Shown: piece after piece, positions 55,224 to 63,465 of the stretch | Layout: every line of letters starts with the position of its first letter | Numbering within the stretch: the first letter of the stretch is position 1 | DNA from: Corynebacterium mustelae | Lineage (GTDB): Bacteria; Actinomycetota; Actinomycetes; Mycobacteriales; Mycobacteriaceae | Direction of reading: 5' to 3' | Assembly (NCBI RefSeq): GCF_001020985.1 | Contig: NZ_CP011542.1 | Location: 434,001-498,000 of the forward strand | DNA length: 64,000 nt | The notes under the pieces: generated by a model | The model's database searches: none | What the model saw: only the letters and a program-made list of their open reading frames with translations | What the model was told of the DNA's origin: nothing | Position numbers and translations under genes: made by a program

Positions 55224-55859
55224 ATGCACGACTTTTATATTTCCGACCCGCATTTCGGGCATCAATTGGTGTCCCGATTGCGGGGTTTCGACGATCCCAA
55301 AGCCCACGACAGGTTTCTCTATAACGCATGGCTTGAGGCGCTGCCTGCGAATGCAGAAATCCGGTTGTGGATTCTGGGTGATAATTACTGCGGCCCGCCC
55401 GAAGCGCAGGATGCGGCTCTAGCAACGTTGCATAAGTTTCGGGAAGACATGGCTAACCGGAAGAATTCGTACCTGGAGTTGCATGGAATTTTGGGAAATC
55501 ATGACAGCGCCCACCCGTTGTCGTCGAAAAGCTATAAGCAGCTGCCCCGTTATCTGCAAACCTATGATTCTGTGCAGATCGCTGCCACCGCGCGGATGGC
55601 TGGTACCACAGTAATGTTGAGTCATTTTCCGTATGACGGTGACCATCATGACTCCGATCGGGTTGAACAGTTCCGGCTGCGTGATTTAGGGCAGCCGGTT
55701 ATCCATGGGCACACGCATAGTGCCGAGCAGCTTTCATGGTCAAAGCTCGGTTCGTTGCAGGTGTGTGTTTGCGTCGAGGCATGCCCGAATTCAGCCCCGA
55801 TTGCTAAGCCGGAGTTGGAGCAGATTATTAAGTTCCACCATCATCCGCGTCGTAAATGA
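55224..55859 (+). CDS. Calcineurin-like metallophosphoesterase
   Basis: A 211-aa cytoplasmic metallophosphoesterase. The five metal-binding blocks are present: DPHFGH (Asp8, His10), LGDNYCG, GILGNHDSAH, SHFPYDGD, and VIHGHTHSAE. The ATG at 55224 follows TAGGAGTTT and gives MHDFYISDPHFGH, the usual start; the longer frame from 55155 is not needed. This compact type resembles phage- and bacterial-borne phosphoesterases of unknown substrate. One CGTCGAAAAGC word lies inside at 55522-55532. The 3' end overlaps the convergent HNH gene by 32 bases. Confidence 0.87.
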   Translation: MHDFYISDPHFGHQLVSRLRGFDDPKAHDRFLYNAWLEALPANAEIRLWILGDNYCGPPEAQDAALATLHKFREDMANRKNSYLELHGILGNHDSAHPLSSKSYKQLPRYLQTYDSVQIAATARMAGTTVMLSHFPYDGDHHDSDRVEQFRLRDLGQPVIHGHTHSAEQLSWSKLGSLQVCVCVEACPNSAPIAKPELEQIIKFHHHPRRK

Positions 55860-56979
55860 ATCGTGCGTATGCTGCTGCACTTTTCTTGGTTACAGGGTGT
55901 TCGTTGTACTCCAACCGCGCTGTTGGTTTTCGGCGTAGTCCGACTTTTCCGGTTTCTGGGTGCCGTTCAATTCGACCATTTTTGGGTGGTTTCTGAGGAT
56001 TGTCGTCGTTGAGGCCGTTGTGTCGGCGGCATAGTGGGGTGATGTTGTCTTGTGTGGTTGGTCCTCCTAGGTGGTAGGGGTGGATGTGGTGGGCTTGGCA
56101 TTGGATAGCGGGGGTGTCGCAGCCGGGCCAGGCGCATACGAGGGTTTCGATGATTGCTTTGAGTCGAATGTCGGCTCCGGCGAAGCGGTCGGTGATGCGG
56201 GTTTGTGCCAGGGTTGCCACGACGGGTTGGTTGTTGTCGTTGGTGGCTATAACTGCGGCCCATCCGGTGGGGGCGAGTTCGGTGTCGATGACATCTTTGA
56301 GGTTTACTAGTGCTCCGTCGGTGGTTGCGATGGTGCCGTCGGCGTGGAATCGCAGGTCCGTGGCGATCATGAACATGGGGCTAAATCGCTCAGGTGTGTG
56401 TTGGTTGCCGATGATTGCGTTGTGGAGGGCTTTTGCGTAGGCGTGGTCGTAGGCGAGTTTGGGGGTTTTCTTTATGAGTTTCCGGGCGGCTGCGTCGAGA
56501 ATGGTGTCGATGCGGGCTGCGGTATGTTCGCTGAAGCAGGCAACCAGCCGCCGCTTGCCGTCGCGGCCTACCGCGCGGTGGCAGCGAGCGGAGTCGGGTG
56601 CGTTGCGGGAGGTGTTTTCTGTTAGTTCGCGCATGTAGCGGGTTGCTACGTTTTTGGCGTTGTCGGCGGTTTTGCCGGCGGCTAGTGTGCACAGCTGTCG
56701 AAGGTGTTCGTTTTTATTTTTGGTTCGCCGTAGTGGCCATGCGATGGTGGCGATGTCTTTCAGCGTGGTTAGTGAGAGGTTGGCGTCGTTGGCGGCTTTT
56801 TGAATATCTGGGTGGCTGAAGGTGTCCCAGGCGCGTTGGAGTTGTTTGACTTCGGCTAGCCGGTAGCCGTAGTCGGCGGCGAATTGTTCGATGGTTGTGG
56901 TTGTTAGTTTTAGGTGAATGTCACGGAGTAGCTGGATGCCGGATTGGGCGCGGGCGTTAAGGTAATCCGTGAGGTTCAT
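55828..56979 (-). CDS. DUF222/HNH endonuclease-domain protein
   Basis: A 383-aa protein of the DUF222-HNH type that is multicopy in corynebacteria and mycobacteria (13E12-like). An N-terminal helical DUF222-like region (residues about 1-240) is followed by a C-terminal HNH nuclease motif: CAWPGCDTPAIQCQAHHIHP, then YHLGGPTTQDNITPLC and RRHNGLND, with paired Cys and the His-Asn-His core. The ATG at 56979 with AGAAGG is preferred over a TTG at 57015. The biological role of the family is unsettled; some are linked to mobile DNA. Confidence 0.85.
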   Translation of the reverse strand: MNLTDYLNARAQSGIQLLRDIHLKLTTTTIEQFAADYGYRLAEVKQLQRAWDTFSHPDIQKAANDANLSLTTLKDIATIAWPLRRTKNKNEHLRQLCTLAAGKTADNAKNVATRYMRELTENTSRNAPDSARCHRAVGRDGKRRLVACFSEHTAARIDTILDAAARKLIKKTPKLAYDHAYAKALHNAIIGNQHTPERFSPMFMIATDLRFHADGTIATTDGALVNLKDVIDTELAPTGWAAVIATNDNNQPVVATLAQTRITDRFAGADIRLKAIIETLVCAWPGCDTPAIQCQAHHIHPYHLGGPTTQDNITPLCRRHNGLNDDNPQKPPKNGRIERHPETGKVGLRRKPTARLEYNEHPVTKKSAAAYARFIYDADDGGT

Positions 56980-56998
56980 GCCTTCTACTTTTATGTCT

Positions 56999-57010
56999 GC
57001 TTTTCGACGC
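56999..57010 (+). repeat. Intergenic copy of the CGTCGAAAAGC word
   Basis: GCTTTTCGACGC lies 20-31 bases upstream of the HNH gene start. Confidence 0.8.
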
Positions 57011-57234
57011 TGCAAGGTTTGACGGCAACCTGTGGATAGCTTTTTTGCTGGCGCGCTTTTTTACGGTGTTTTTTCATTCGGTGGGTATACCATTGTACCG
57101 GTTTATAGTCTTGGCAGCAGGGTGGTGGTGCACGTTTTCCACAGGTGTAGCACTTTTGGGTCATCAAATAAAAATTGGTGCATGATAAGATATTTACATA
57201 CTCTGTTTGGGTTCTTTTTGGAAAGTTGCAGAAG

Positions 57235-57669
57235 GTGTCACAGATTTCGGACAAAACTGAAGAAGTTGTTGGGTATGTTCCTGGTGGTTTTGACATGCTC
57301 CATATTGGACATTTGAATATTTTGCGTGCGGCTCGGCAGCGGTGTACTCGGTTGGTGGTTGGGGTGGCTACCGATGAGTCACTATTGCGGATGAAAGGCC
57401 GGTCGCCGGTGATTCCGCATGCGGAGCGCATGGAATTAATCGCGAGTCTGCGGTTTGTGGATGACGTAGTTACTGATACTGATCAGGATAAGCGAGTAGC
57501 TTGGAAGCGCCACCCTTTTGATGTTTTGTTTAAAGGTGATGATTGGAAGGATACGCCCAAGGGCTATCGGCTGGAGGCTGAGCTGGCGGAGGTTGGTGCC
57601 CGGGTTGTGTATTTGCCTTATACTCCGTCTACTTCTTCTACGATTTTGCGGGAATTCTTAACTCGGTAA
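57235..57669 (+). CDS. Cytidylyltransferase-family nucleotidyltransferase (TagD-like)
   Basis: Predicted to make a CDP-activated alcohol (such as CDP-glycerol or similar) from CTP and a phospho-alcohol. 144 aa. The signature HIGH is at 23-26 in GYVPGGFDMLHIGHLNILRA, then the CTP-binding RxxxLRxxxP-like GRSPVIPHAERMELI, and the ISSTS-like end STSSTILREFL. Start GTG at 57235, with GGAAAG upstream; an ATG at 57181 region is not in a better context. It lies five bases before a CDP-alcohol phosphotransferase gene, a natural substrate-maker and user pair. It opens the polysaccharide locus. Confidence 0.85.
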   Translation: MSQISDKTEEVVGYVPGGFDMLHIGHLNILRAARQRCTRLVVGVATDESLLRMKGRSPVIPHAERMELIASLRFVDDVVTDTDQDKRVAWKRHPFDVLFKGDDWKDTPKGYRLEAELAEVGARVVYLPYTPSTSSTILREFLTR

Positions 57670-57674
57670 TTGTT

Positions 57675-58406
57675 ATGTCTTTGAATGATTTTGATTGGGT
57701 TGCGCGCTATCGGTGGGCCAGGCAGTCGTTGGACTCTGCGCAGAAACCGGCGCAGGGGGTTCCTGCCTATACTCGCTGGGTTAACCGTCGTGGTGCCCGG
57801 TTTGTTGCTGCGATCGGTTTCGCGTCTGGCTGGACTCCTAATATGGTTACGGCCATGTCTGCAGCGCTGTCGGTTGCGGGGATGGTTGTGTTATTGGCTT
57901 TCCCTCCTGCGGTTTGGGTGGGGTGTGTTGCGGCAGCGTTGCTGGCGGCTGGCTATTTATTTGATTCCGCTGATGGGCAATTGGCTCGGGTGTCGCAGGT
58001 GTCGTCTAAGACGGGTGAGTGGATCGACCATGTGGTGGATGCTTTTCGATCGCCCGCGATTCATCTGTCAGTTGCAGTTGCGGTGTATGCGTATCGGCCG
58101 GACTGGATTTGGCTTGCTGCTGTTGCCTTGGTGTATTCGTTGGTTACGAGTGGTCAGTTTTTGAGCCAGATTCTGGCTGAAGCGTTTGTGCGTGGCGCGG
58201 GCCGTGCGCAGTCTCGGGGCGGTAATCTGCGTTCGTGGGTTTTGTTGCCGACTGATCCTGGCTCGTTGTGCTGGTCTTTTGTTTTGTGGGGGGTAGCGCC
58301 AGCGTTCGCTGTTGGTTATGCGATATTAGCGGTGGTGGCGGTGGCGCATTCGGCAATGTCACTGCGGCGTAGGTTTAGAGATTTGCTGGCGGTGGACGGT
58401 GCCTGA
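57675..58406 (+). CDS. CDP-alcohol phosphotransferase membrane enzyme
   Basis: A 243-aa membrane enzyme that transfers a phospho-alcohol or phosphatidyl group from a CDP donor. The diagnostic motif D-x2-DG-x2-AR-x8-G-x3-D-x3-D is exact, from Asp97 to Asp122 (FDSADGQLARVS, then GEWIDHVVD). About five to six membrane segments. The N-terminal cytoplasmic part is charged. Normal phospholipid enzymes of this family sit elsewhere; its place between the cytidylyltransferase and glycosyltransferase genes suggests that the product goes into a surface polymer. It overlaps the next gene by eight bases. Confidence 0.9.
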   Translation: MSLNDFDWVARYRWARQSLDSAQKPAQGVPAYTRWVNRRGARFVAAIGFASGWTPNMVTAMSAALSVAGMVVLLAFPPAVWVGCVAAALLAAGYLFDSADGQLARVSQVSSKTGEWIDHVVDAFRSPAIHLSVAVAVYAYRPDWIWLAAVALVYSLVTSGQFLSQILAEAFVRGAGRAQSRGGNLRSWVLLPTDPGSLCWSFVLWGVAPAFAVGYAILAVVAVAHSAMSLRRRFRDLLAVDGA

Positions 58407-59292
58407 TGTGATGGTACTGCTGCCGGCACGTAATGCTGCTGACACGATTTTTTCTGCTGTTTCGTCTACGTTACGTGCGTTGCCGCAGGATTCTCAGCTT
58501 TTTGTGCTGGATGATGGTTCTACGGATGACACTGCTGCTATAGCTGTGGCGGCTGGCCGGGGAGATTCCCGGTTGCGGGTTGAGTCGCGACCTGCTTCTG
58601 GTGGGTTGGGGTTGGCGTTGAATTCGATGTTGTCGGAGGCTGATTGTCGACTGGTTGCGCGGATGGACGCAGATGATGTGAGTCTGCCGTGGCGGTTTCG
58701 CCTTGCATTGCCTGCAATTGAAAAGAATATCGATGTGTTATTTTCGCAGGTTATTAATTTTCGACGTCGGCGGGTGCAGCCCTTACCTCCAGTTGGTATT
58801 CCGCCTGAGGTTTTTCCGTTGCATCTGCTATTAACGAACCCGGTTTCACATCCGTCGATGATTGCGCGACGCGAAGTTATTGACGGATACCGACAGGTGC
58901 CTGCTGAAGATTACGATTTGTGGTTGCGGTTAGCGGCAGCGGGTAATCGGCTGCGTCGGTTGGCGATGTGGGGTTTATTGTATAGGTTGCATCCTAATCA
59001 GGTGACAGCTTCGTCACAGTGGCGTGTGGCTTCGTGGAATGATCCGGTGCAGGCCGAGGCGTTTGCGGATCTTAGCGAGCGCCTGTGTGGGGTTCGGTTG
59101 CGGCGCATCGTCGCGTTGGCGCAGCTGCCTGCTGCCGAGCGCGATGCTAGGTTGGCAGAATTCGCTTCGCTTGTCGACGCCCAGATTGCGGCGGCGCCAC
59201 GTGGTCATCGGTATTTGTTGCGGCGTAGACTAGCCGAACGCTTGGCTTGGGCACAATCTTTTAATACTTCTTATTCAAAGCATCAGGGATAA
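58399..59292 (+). CDS. Family 2 glycosyltransferase
   Basis: A 297-aa GT-A fold glycosyltransferase with no membrane segment. VLLPARNAADTIFSAV opens the nucleotide-binding fold, VLDDGSTDDTA carries the first acidic pair, and RMDADDVSLPWR the DxD metal site. EDYDLWLRLAAAG is the usual GT2 acceptor-side motif. The last 90 residues are Arg/Ala-rich helices. GTG start inside the end of the previous gene. Donor sugar unknown. Confidence 0.9.
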   Translation: MPDVMVLLPARNAADTIFSAVSSTLRALPQDSQLFVLDDGSTDDTAAIAVAAGRGDSRLRVESRPASGGLGLALNSMLSEADCRLVARMDADDVSLPWRFRLALPAIEKNIDVLFSQVINFRRRRVQPLPPVGIPPEVFPLHLLLTNPVSHPSMIARREVIDGYRQVPAEDYDLWLRLAAAGNRLRRLAMWGLLYRLHPNQVTASSQWRVASWNDPVQAEAFADLSERLCGVRLRRIVALAQLPAAERDARLAEFASLVDAQIAAAPRGHRYLLRRRLAERLAWAQSFNTSYSKHQG

Positions 59293-59294
59293 TT

Positions 59295-60470
59295 ATGAAT
59301 CAGGAACATGGCTCTATTGGTTTTGCTGCGCTGCTTCGTATCGTATTGAAGCGGGGTTTGTGGGTCCTGGTCGGTACCGTTGTGGGGCTGGTCATTGCGG
59401 TTGGTTATCTGCTGGTGGTACCAACGACCTATACGGGAACTGCTGAGGTTAACATTACGGCGGTGAGTTCGGAGCCGGTAACGGAAGGCCGTTCAGCTTC
59501 CAGCCTGGTTGATCTTTCGACGGAGCGGCAGCTGGCGGCGTCGTCTAGTACAGCCCAATTGGCGGCAGCTTATCTGGGGGATGGTTGGACCAGCGAAATG
59601 CTGATGGAAGGCATTTCGGTTACTGGTGATCCTGATGGCACGGTGCTTCGGGTCGCTTATACGGATACTGATCAGCAACGCGCGGTTGAAGGTGCGGATC
59701 AGTTGGCGCGGGCGTATTTGGATGTACGCTCGTCGTTGGTTATTGATCGCATTGAAAGCGTGGTGAAATCGATTGACCGCCAGATCAAAGAAAGTGAGCT
59801 GGAACTGGAGCGGCTGCTGCAGGCCCAGGACGGCTATAACACCTCGGTTACGGTTCGGATTGACACCGTGCGGTTAGCTATTCAGGCGTTACAGCAGCGT
59901 CGGACCACATGGAATGATGTTTCGGTTGAGTCCGGCCAGGTTATTACCCCGGCCAAAGAGAATGTGGTGGATACGAATCCGTCGAAAAGCAAAATTTTGG
60001 CGCTTGGCCTGCTTAGCGGCATGTTTTTAGGTATCGTTTTGGCGTTGGTCCGTCATGTCGCCGCGCGGCGTCCGTTGGAGCCGGAGGATCTTGAGGAATT
60101 GTTAGATGCTCCCGTGTGGCGGCCAATCGCTAGCGTGGGTGATAAAACCCGATGGGATTTGGCAGCTGAACTGTTGCGTTATGCGAAGAACGATGACGAT
60201 TCGCTTGCCATCATTGTGGACTGGTCCGCATCGGATGCGATGGCTGCCGCTGCGGCGTTATCGCAGTCAACAGTGGCGACCATGATTGATGTCAATAATA
60301 ATCGGGCCCAGGTGTTGCGGGAATTAGTTGGCGTGCAGTCTGCGGTGCTGGTGGTACCGTTGAACTGGCACAAGGTGGATTTACAACAGTTCGTCACCGA
60401 CATTGAGGCAATTAACGTCTCGCTCATTGGGATCATTGTGGTTGATGCAAAGAAGGGCATTAAAGCATGA
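59295..60470 (+). CDS. Wzz-like polysaccharide co-polymerase with altered kinase-like domain
   Basis: Chain-length determinant type membrane protein, 391 aa. First membrane segment near 20-42 (GLWVLVGTVVGLVIAVGYLL), then the Wzz extracellular part with TTYTGTAEVNIT and an alpha-helical stretch (IDRQIKESELELERLLQ). The second membrane segment lies near 233-253 after the proline-containing TNPSKSKILALGLLSG. The C-terminal 130 residues resemble the placement of a bacterial tyrosine-kinase domain but lack a Walker A (the equivalent reads DWSASDAMAAAAAL) and a Tyr cluster, so kinase activity is not expected. It probably regulates polymer length. Confidence 0.82.
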   Translation: MNQEHGSIGFAALLRIVLKRGLWVLVGTVVGLVIAVGYLLVVPTTYTGTAEVNITAVSSEPVTEGRSASSLVDLSTERQLAASSSTAQLAAAYLGDGWTSEMLMEGISVTGDPDGTVLRVAYTDTDQQRAVEGADQLARAYLDVRSSLVIDRIESVVKSIDRQIKESELELERLLQAQDGYNTSVTVRIDTVRLAIQALQQRRTTWNDVSVESGQVITPAKENVVDTNPSKSKILALGLLSGMFLGIVLALVRHVAARRPLEPEDLEELLDAPVWRPIASVGDKTRWDLAAELLRYAKNDDDSLAIIVDWSASDAMAAAAALSQSTVATMIDVNNNRAQVLRELVGVQSAVLVVPLNWHKVDLQQFVTDIEAINVSLIGIIVVDAKKGIKA

Positions 60471-61600
60471 TTATCGGTATTGTTGATCGCCCGAAAAAAA
60501 AATTAACGGTTTTCTCTGGTACTGACTCGGCAGATGGTGCTCGCGTTGTGGTGCGAGATTCTGGTTACACGGTAGGTTACGTGGAATTATCTGGTACAGA
60601 TAATATAGCTGAACGTGCGGTCACTGCTTGCCCTGCCGCCCTGCCGCAACGTGAGTGGGTAGGGGGCGCTGGAGCTGAGCTTAGTGCAAGTATTATCATT
60701 TCGACATTGGGAAAGACACCGTTGCTTGTCGACGCTGTTACCGCAGCTTTGAACCAAACCCATCGTCATTATGACGTTATTGTTGTTGACAATGATCCGG
60801 ATTCTGGTGATACGCAGCGACTATTAGCGGGTCTTGATGTAGCGATTGTTGCGGAGCCTCGTAAGGGGTTATCGCACGCCCGCAATCGGGGATTGCAGGC
60901 CGCTACTGGTCAAATCGTCGCGTTCACCGACGATGATGCGATTACTCATCCAGAATGGCTTGCTGGGATTGCAGATGTTTTTGCGTCACTTCCGGTAGCT
61001 GGGGTTACCGGTCCGGTTTTTCCGAAGGAGCTTCAAACCCCGTCGCAACGCTATTTCGAGGCGCGAGGTGGATTTCCAAAGCACCTTGAACCGATAATCT
61101 GGGACGCAGCAACACCGGTGGTCGTAGGTGGCCCGCTATATCCGGTAACCACTGCTCGGGTGGGCGCTGGAGTGAATATGGCGTTTCGTAAGGACGTGAT
61201 AGCTAATTTCGACACCAATTTGGGTGCCGGTACTTTAACCAATGGTGGGGAAGACCTTGATGCGTTTGCCCAGCTTCTTGCGGCTGGCCACAGCATTGCC
61301 TACTCGCCTGATGTGGTGGTTCACCATGTCCATCGTCGCGACATGGCGGGGTTGAAAAAACAAATCTACGGTAACGGAACTGGCATGTCGGCGCTGCTAG
61401 TAAAATCGGTTCTTCGAAAACCCAGCACCCTGGTTAACCTAGCAAAGCGGATTCCACGGGTTGTAGCCCGGGTCGCGCCAGGTTCTGCACGCGTCGTGGG
61501 TGAAAACGGTGATGTTCCTAAAGTATTGACCTGGTTGGAATTAGGCGGATTTCTGCTAGGTCCAGCGCTGTACTTGCGGCAACGGTGGTTAGGATCGTGA
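60467..61600 (+). CDS. Family 2 glycosyltransferase with N-terminal extension
   Basis: A 377-aa glycosyltransferase. The first 70 residues are an extra domain of unknown kind. Then ASIIISTLGKTPLLVDAVTA and VIVVDNDPDS open the GT-A fold, AEPRKGLSHARNRGLQAATG and VAFTDDDAITHPEWL give the metal-binding acidic cluster, and NGGEDLDAFAQLLAAGHSI gives the catalytic-side ED motif. The C-terminal end is basic and hydrophobic (LGPALYLRQRWL), probably membrane-associated. It overlaps the Wzz-like gene by four bases and the polymerase gene by four. Confidence 0.88.
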   Translation: MIIGIVDRPKKKLTVFSGTDSADGARVVVRDSGYTVGYVELSGTDNIAERAVTACPAALPQREWVGGAGAELSASIIISTLGKTPLLVDAVTAALNQTHRHYDVIVVDNDPDSGDTQRLLAGLDVAIVAEPRKGLSHARNRGLQAATGQIVAFTDDDAITHPEWLAGIADVFASLPVAGVTGPVFPKELQTPSQRYFEARGGFPKHLEPIIWDAATPVVVGGPLYPVTTARVGAGVNMAFRKDVIANFDTNLGAGTLTNGGEDLDAFAQLLAAGHSIAYSPDVVVHHVHRRDMAGLKKQIYGNGTGMSALLVKSVLRKPSTLVNLAKRIPRVVARVAPGSARVVGENGDVPKVLTWLELGGFLLGPALYLRQRWLGS

Positions 61601-62898
61601 AAGCCGCGGCGTACGATCGGCTGCCTGCGTGGCCAGTTTTATTGCCGTTTTCTGCCTACGCGCTGTGGTGGGTGCTCGGCATTGGTGACTTCGTGTGGAT
61701 TTTTGCCGCTGTAATCATGGTTGCGGCGTGGATTGGCGTTCGTGGACTTCGGCTTCCCACCGTGATGCTGGTGTGGCTATTGTTTTTACTGTGGGTGGTT
61801 GCGTCACTACCGATGACGGATACCGGTGGGCGGCTGCTGGGGGCAATTTACCGACTCTTGCTATATGGTTCGGCAACAGTTTTTGCTCTCTACGTTTTTA
61901 ACGCCAGGCGTCATATCACGGTATGGCGGGTAACGGGTGCCATGGTGTGGTTTTTGGCAGGGATGACGGTGTGCGGTTATCTAGCTTTGGCCTTGCCCGA
62001 ACTTTCGATTCGTACTCCAATGGCCTGGATCATGCCGGAGGCGCTAGCTCGAAATGATTTGATCGGCGACATGATCATTCGGCGTACTACTCAGTGGAAA
62101 GCAGACGCCTGGGTTCCGCAGGCGGTCCGTCCTGCGGCGCCATTTTTGTACGCAAACACCTGGGGTAACGTCTACTCCTTGGTTTTGCCGTTAGCTTTGC
62201 TGCACTTGTGGTTGGCTTGGTACACGCAGCGGCGCTGGTGGATTATCGCGGTTGTCGTATTAAGTATCTACCCAGCGCTGAGCACGTTGAACCGAGGTAT
62301 GTTCATTGGCCTCGGCGTGGTGGCAGTATGGGTTGCTATTCAGGCTATTCGACGCGGCCAGATTTACCAGGTTATTGGTTTTAGCGTCTCGGGAGCTATT
62401 GCGGCGATGGTGTGGTATTTTTCCCCGGCTGCCGAGGCATTTTTTGATCGTGTTGAAGTTACCAATTCGACCGCTGACCGTGGGGAACTGTACTTAAACA
62501 CGTTCTACGCGGTGGTGGATTCACCATTATTCGGCTATGGGTCACCTAGACCCGCAGCGGTGCCGTGGTTGCCGTCAATGGGGACACAGGGGCAGTTGTG
62601 GACCGTGTTGTATTCGCACGGTTTTGTGGGGCTGCTACTGTTTATGGTCTTTTTAATAGTGCTCTTTTTGTTGTCTATACCCCGTATAGATCCGGTCGGG
62701 GCGGTATTGGGTGGCGTTTTGGCTGCCACCATTGTCGAAACCACGTACTACGGGATGATGACGGGAATTATGGTGACCATGGTGGCAGTAGGTTTAATTT
62801 TGCGCAATGATACTGCGGTTAACAGCGGGGATCGTCCGGGAATTGTTGTTCAGCCAGCTTCCAGACGCCGTCGTCAAGCGAAAACACCGCAATCATGA
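61597..62898 (+). CDS. O-antigen-polymerase-like membrane protein (Wzy type)
   Basis: Predicted polysaccharide polymerase, 433 aa, ten to twelve hydrophobic segments with one large extracellular loop (about residues 150-190, IMPEALARNDLIGDMIIRR) and the short conserved LNRGMFIGLGVVAVW typical of the Wzy/WaaL superfamily. NSTADRGELYLNTFYAVVDS and LFGYGSPRP also match that group. I prefer the GTG at 61597 (GTGA overlap with the preceding stop); GTG 61585 is possible. Its 3' end overlaps the convergent lipoprotein gene by 80 bases. Confidence 0.83.
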   Translation: MKAAAYDRLPAWPVLLPFSAYALWWVLGIGDFVWIFAAVIMVAAWIGVRGLRLPTVMLVWLLFLLWVVASLPMTDTGGRLLGAIYRLLLYGSATVFALYVFNARRHITVWRVTGAMVWFLAGMTVCGYLALALPELSIRTPMAWIMPEALARNDLIGDMIIRRTTQWKADAWVPQAVRPAAPFLYANTWGNVYSLVLPLALLHLWLAWYTQRRWWIIAVVVLSIYPALSTLNRGMFIGLGVVAVWVAIQAIRRGQIYQVIGFSVSGAIAAMVWYFSPAAEAFFDRVEVTNSTADRGELYLNTFYAVVDSPLFGYGSPRPAAVPWLPSMGTQGQLWTVLYSHGFVGLLLFMVFLIVLFLLSIPRIDPVGAVLGGVLAATIVETTYYGMMTGIMVTMVAVGLILRNDTAVNSGDRPGIVVQPASRRRRQAKTPQS

Positions 62899-63373
62899 GA
62901 GAACGTTGTTCTTCTCGGGGGATATCGTCGTTGACGGTGCTGCCGTTTTCATCTAGCACCTCTACCCGAGTCGAGTCGATGCATACCCGCGCTATAGCTG
63001 TATCTGGGGTTTCACCAGGCTCGACTGTGGTTCCCACAATGTTGGCGTTGCCTTCTTGTCGGAACTCATTCGTTGCCCACTCCAGGCGTTGGTTTTCGAT
63101 GTCCTCGAGGGCTGTTTCGGTGAGGATTTGCGAAAGGTCAATTTCGGCGGTGGGGTCGGCGAGGCTGCTCCAGGTGCTGCGCAGGATGCGGTTTGCCAGC
63201 TCGGCATCGAGGACTCCGGGTTGGGTTGGTTCAGGCGCCGCGATCGTCGTCGTGGTTGTTGGGGTCGAGGTCGATGTCGATTCTGCTTCCGGGGCAGGTG
63301 CAGTATCATCACAGGCGGCTACCGAGATCGCAGGTAGCAAAATACCTATTAACGCCGCCATTTTTTTGTTCAT
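62819..63373 (-). CDS. Lipoprotein of unknown function
   Basis: A 184-aa lipoprotein: signal peptide KKMAALIGILLPAISVAAC with lipobox VAAC, then a Thr/Ser/Pro-rich linker (STSTSTPTTTTTIAAPEPTQ) and a small alpha/beta domain ending WKLAEQQFPDDPRC. The domain type (VCIDSTRVEVLDENG, MIAVFSLDDGVWKL) is common in actinobacterial lipoproteins and resembles NTF2-like folds. It is the only minus-strand gene in the polysaccharide locus. Its 3' end overlaps the polymerase gene by 80 bases, so the two transcripts are antisense to each other. No partner known. Confidence 0.8.
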   Translation of the reverse strand: MNKKMAALIGILLPAISVAACDDTAPAPEAESTSTSTPTTTTTIAAPEPTQPGVLDAELANRILRSTWSSLADPTAEIDLSQILTETALEDIENQRLEWATNEFRQEGNANIVGTTVEPGETPDTAIARVCIDSTRVEVLDENGSTVNDDIPREEQRSLMIAVFSLDDGVWKLAEQQFPDDPRC

Positions 63374-63465
63374 GGTTCTCCAGTCATGAGGTTAAGTTGT
63401 AACTGAGCACATGTTAACACCCACCATTGTTTGTTTTTATATTCGTCACATGAAATCGGGTAGAG
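63374..63465. promoter_or_regulatory. Divergent promoter region for the lipoprotein and flippase genes
   Basis: A 92-base spacer. TATATT at 63438-63443 could be the -10 for the plus-strand gene, with a very short leader. No clear ribosome-binding site is seen beyond GGTAGAG. Confidence 0.35.

Noticed and set aside
54952..55425. A 157-codon minus-strand frame upstream of and opposite the metallophosphoesterase gene
   Set aside because: It overlaps a well-supported gene and its translation shows no conserved pattern.
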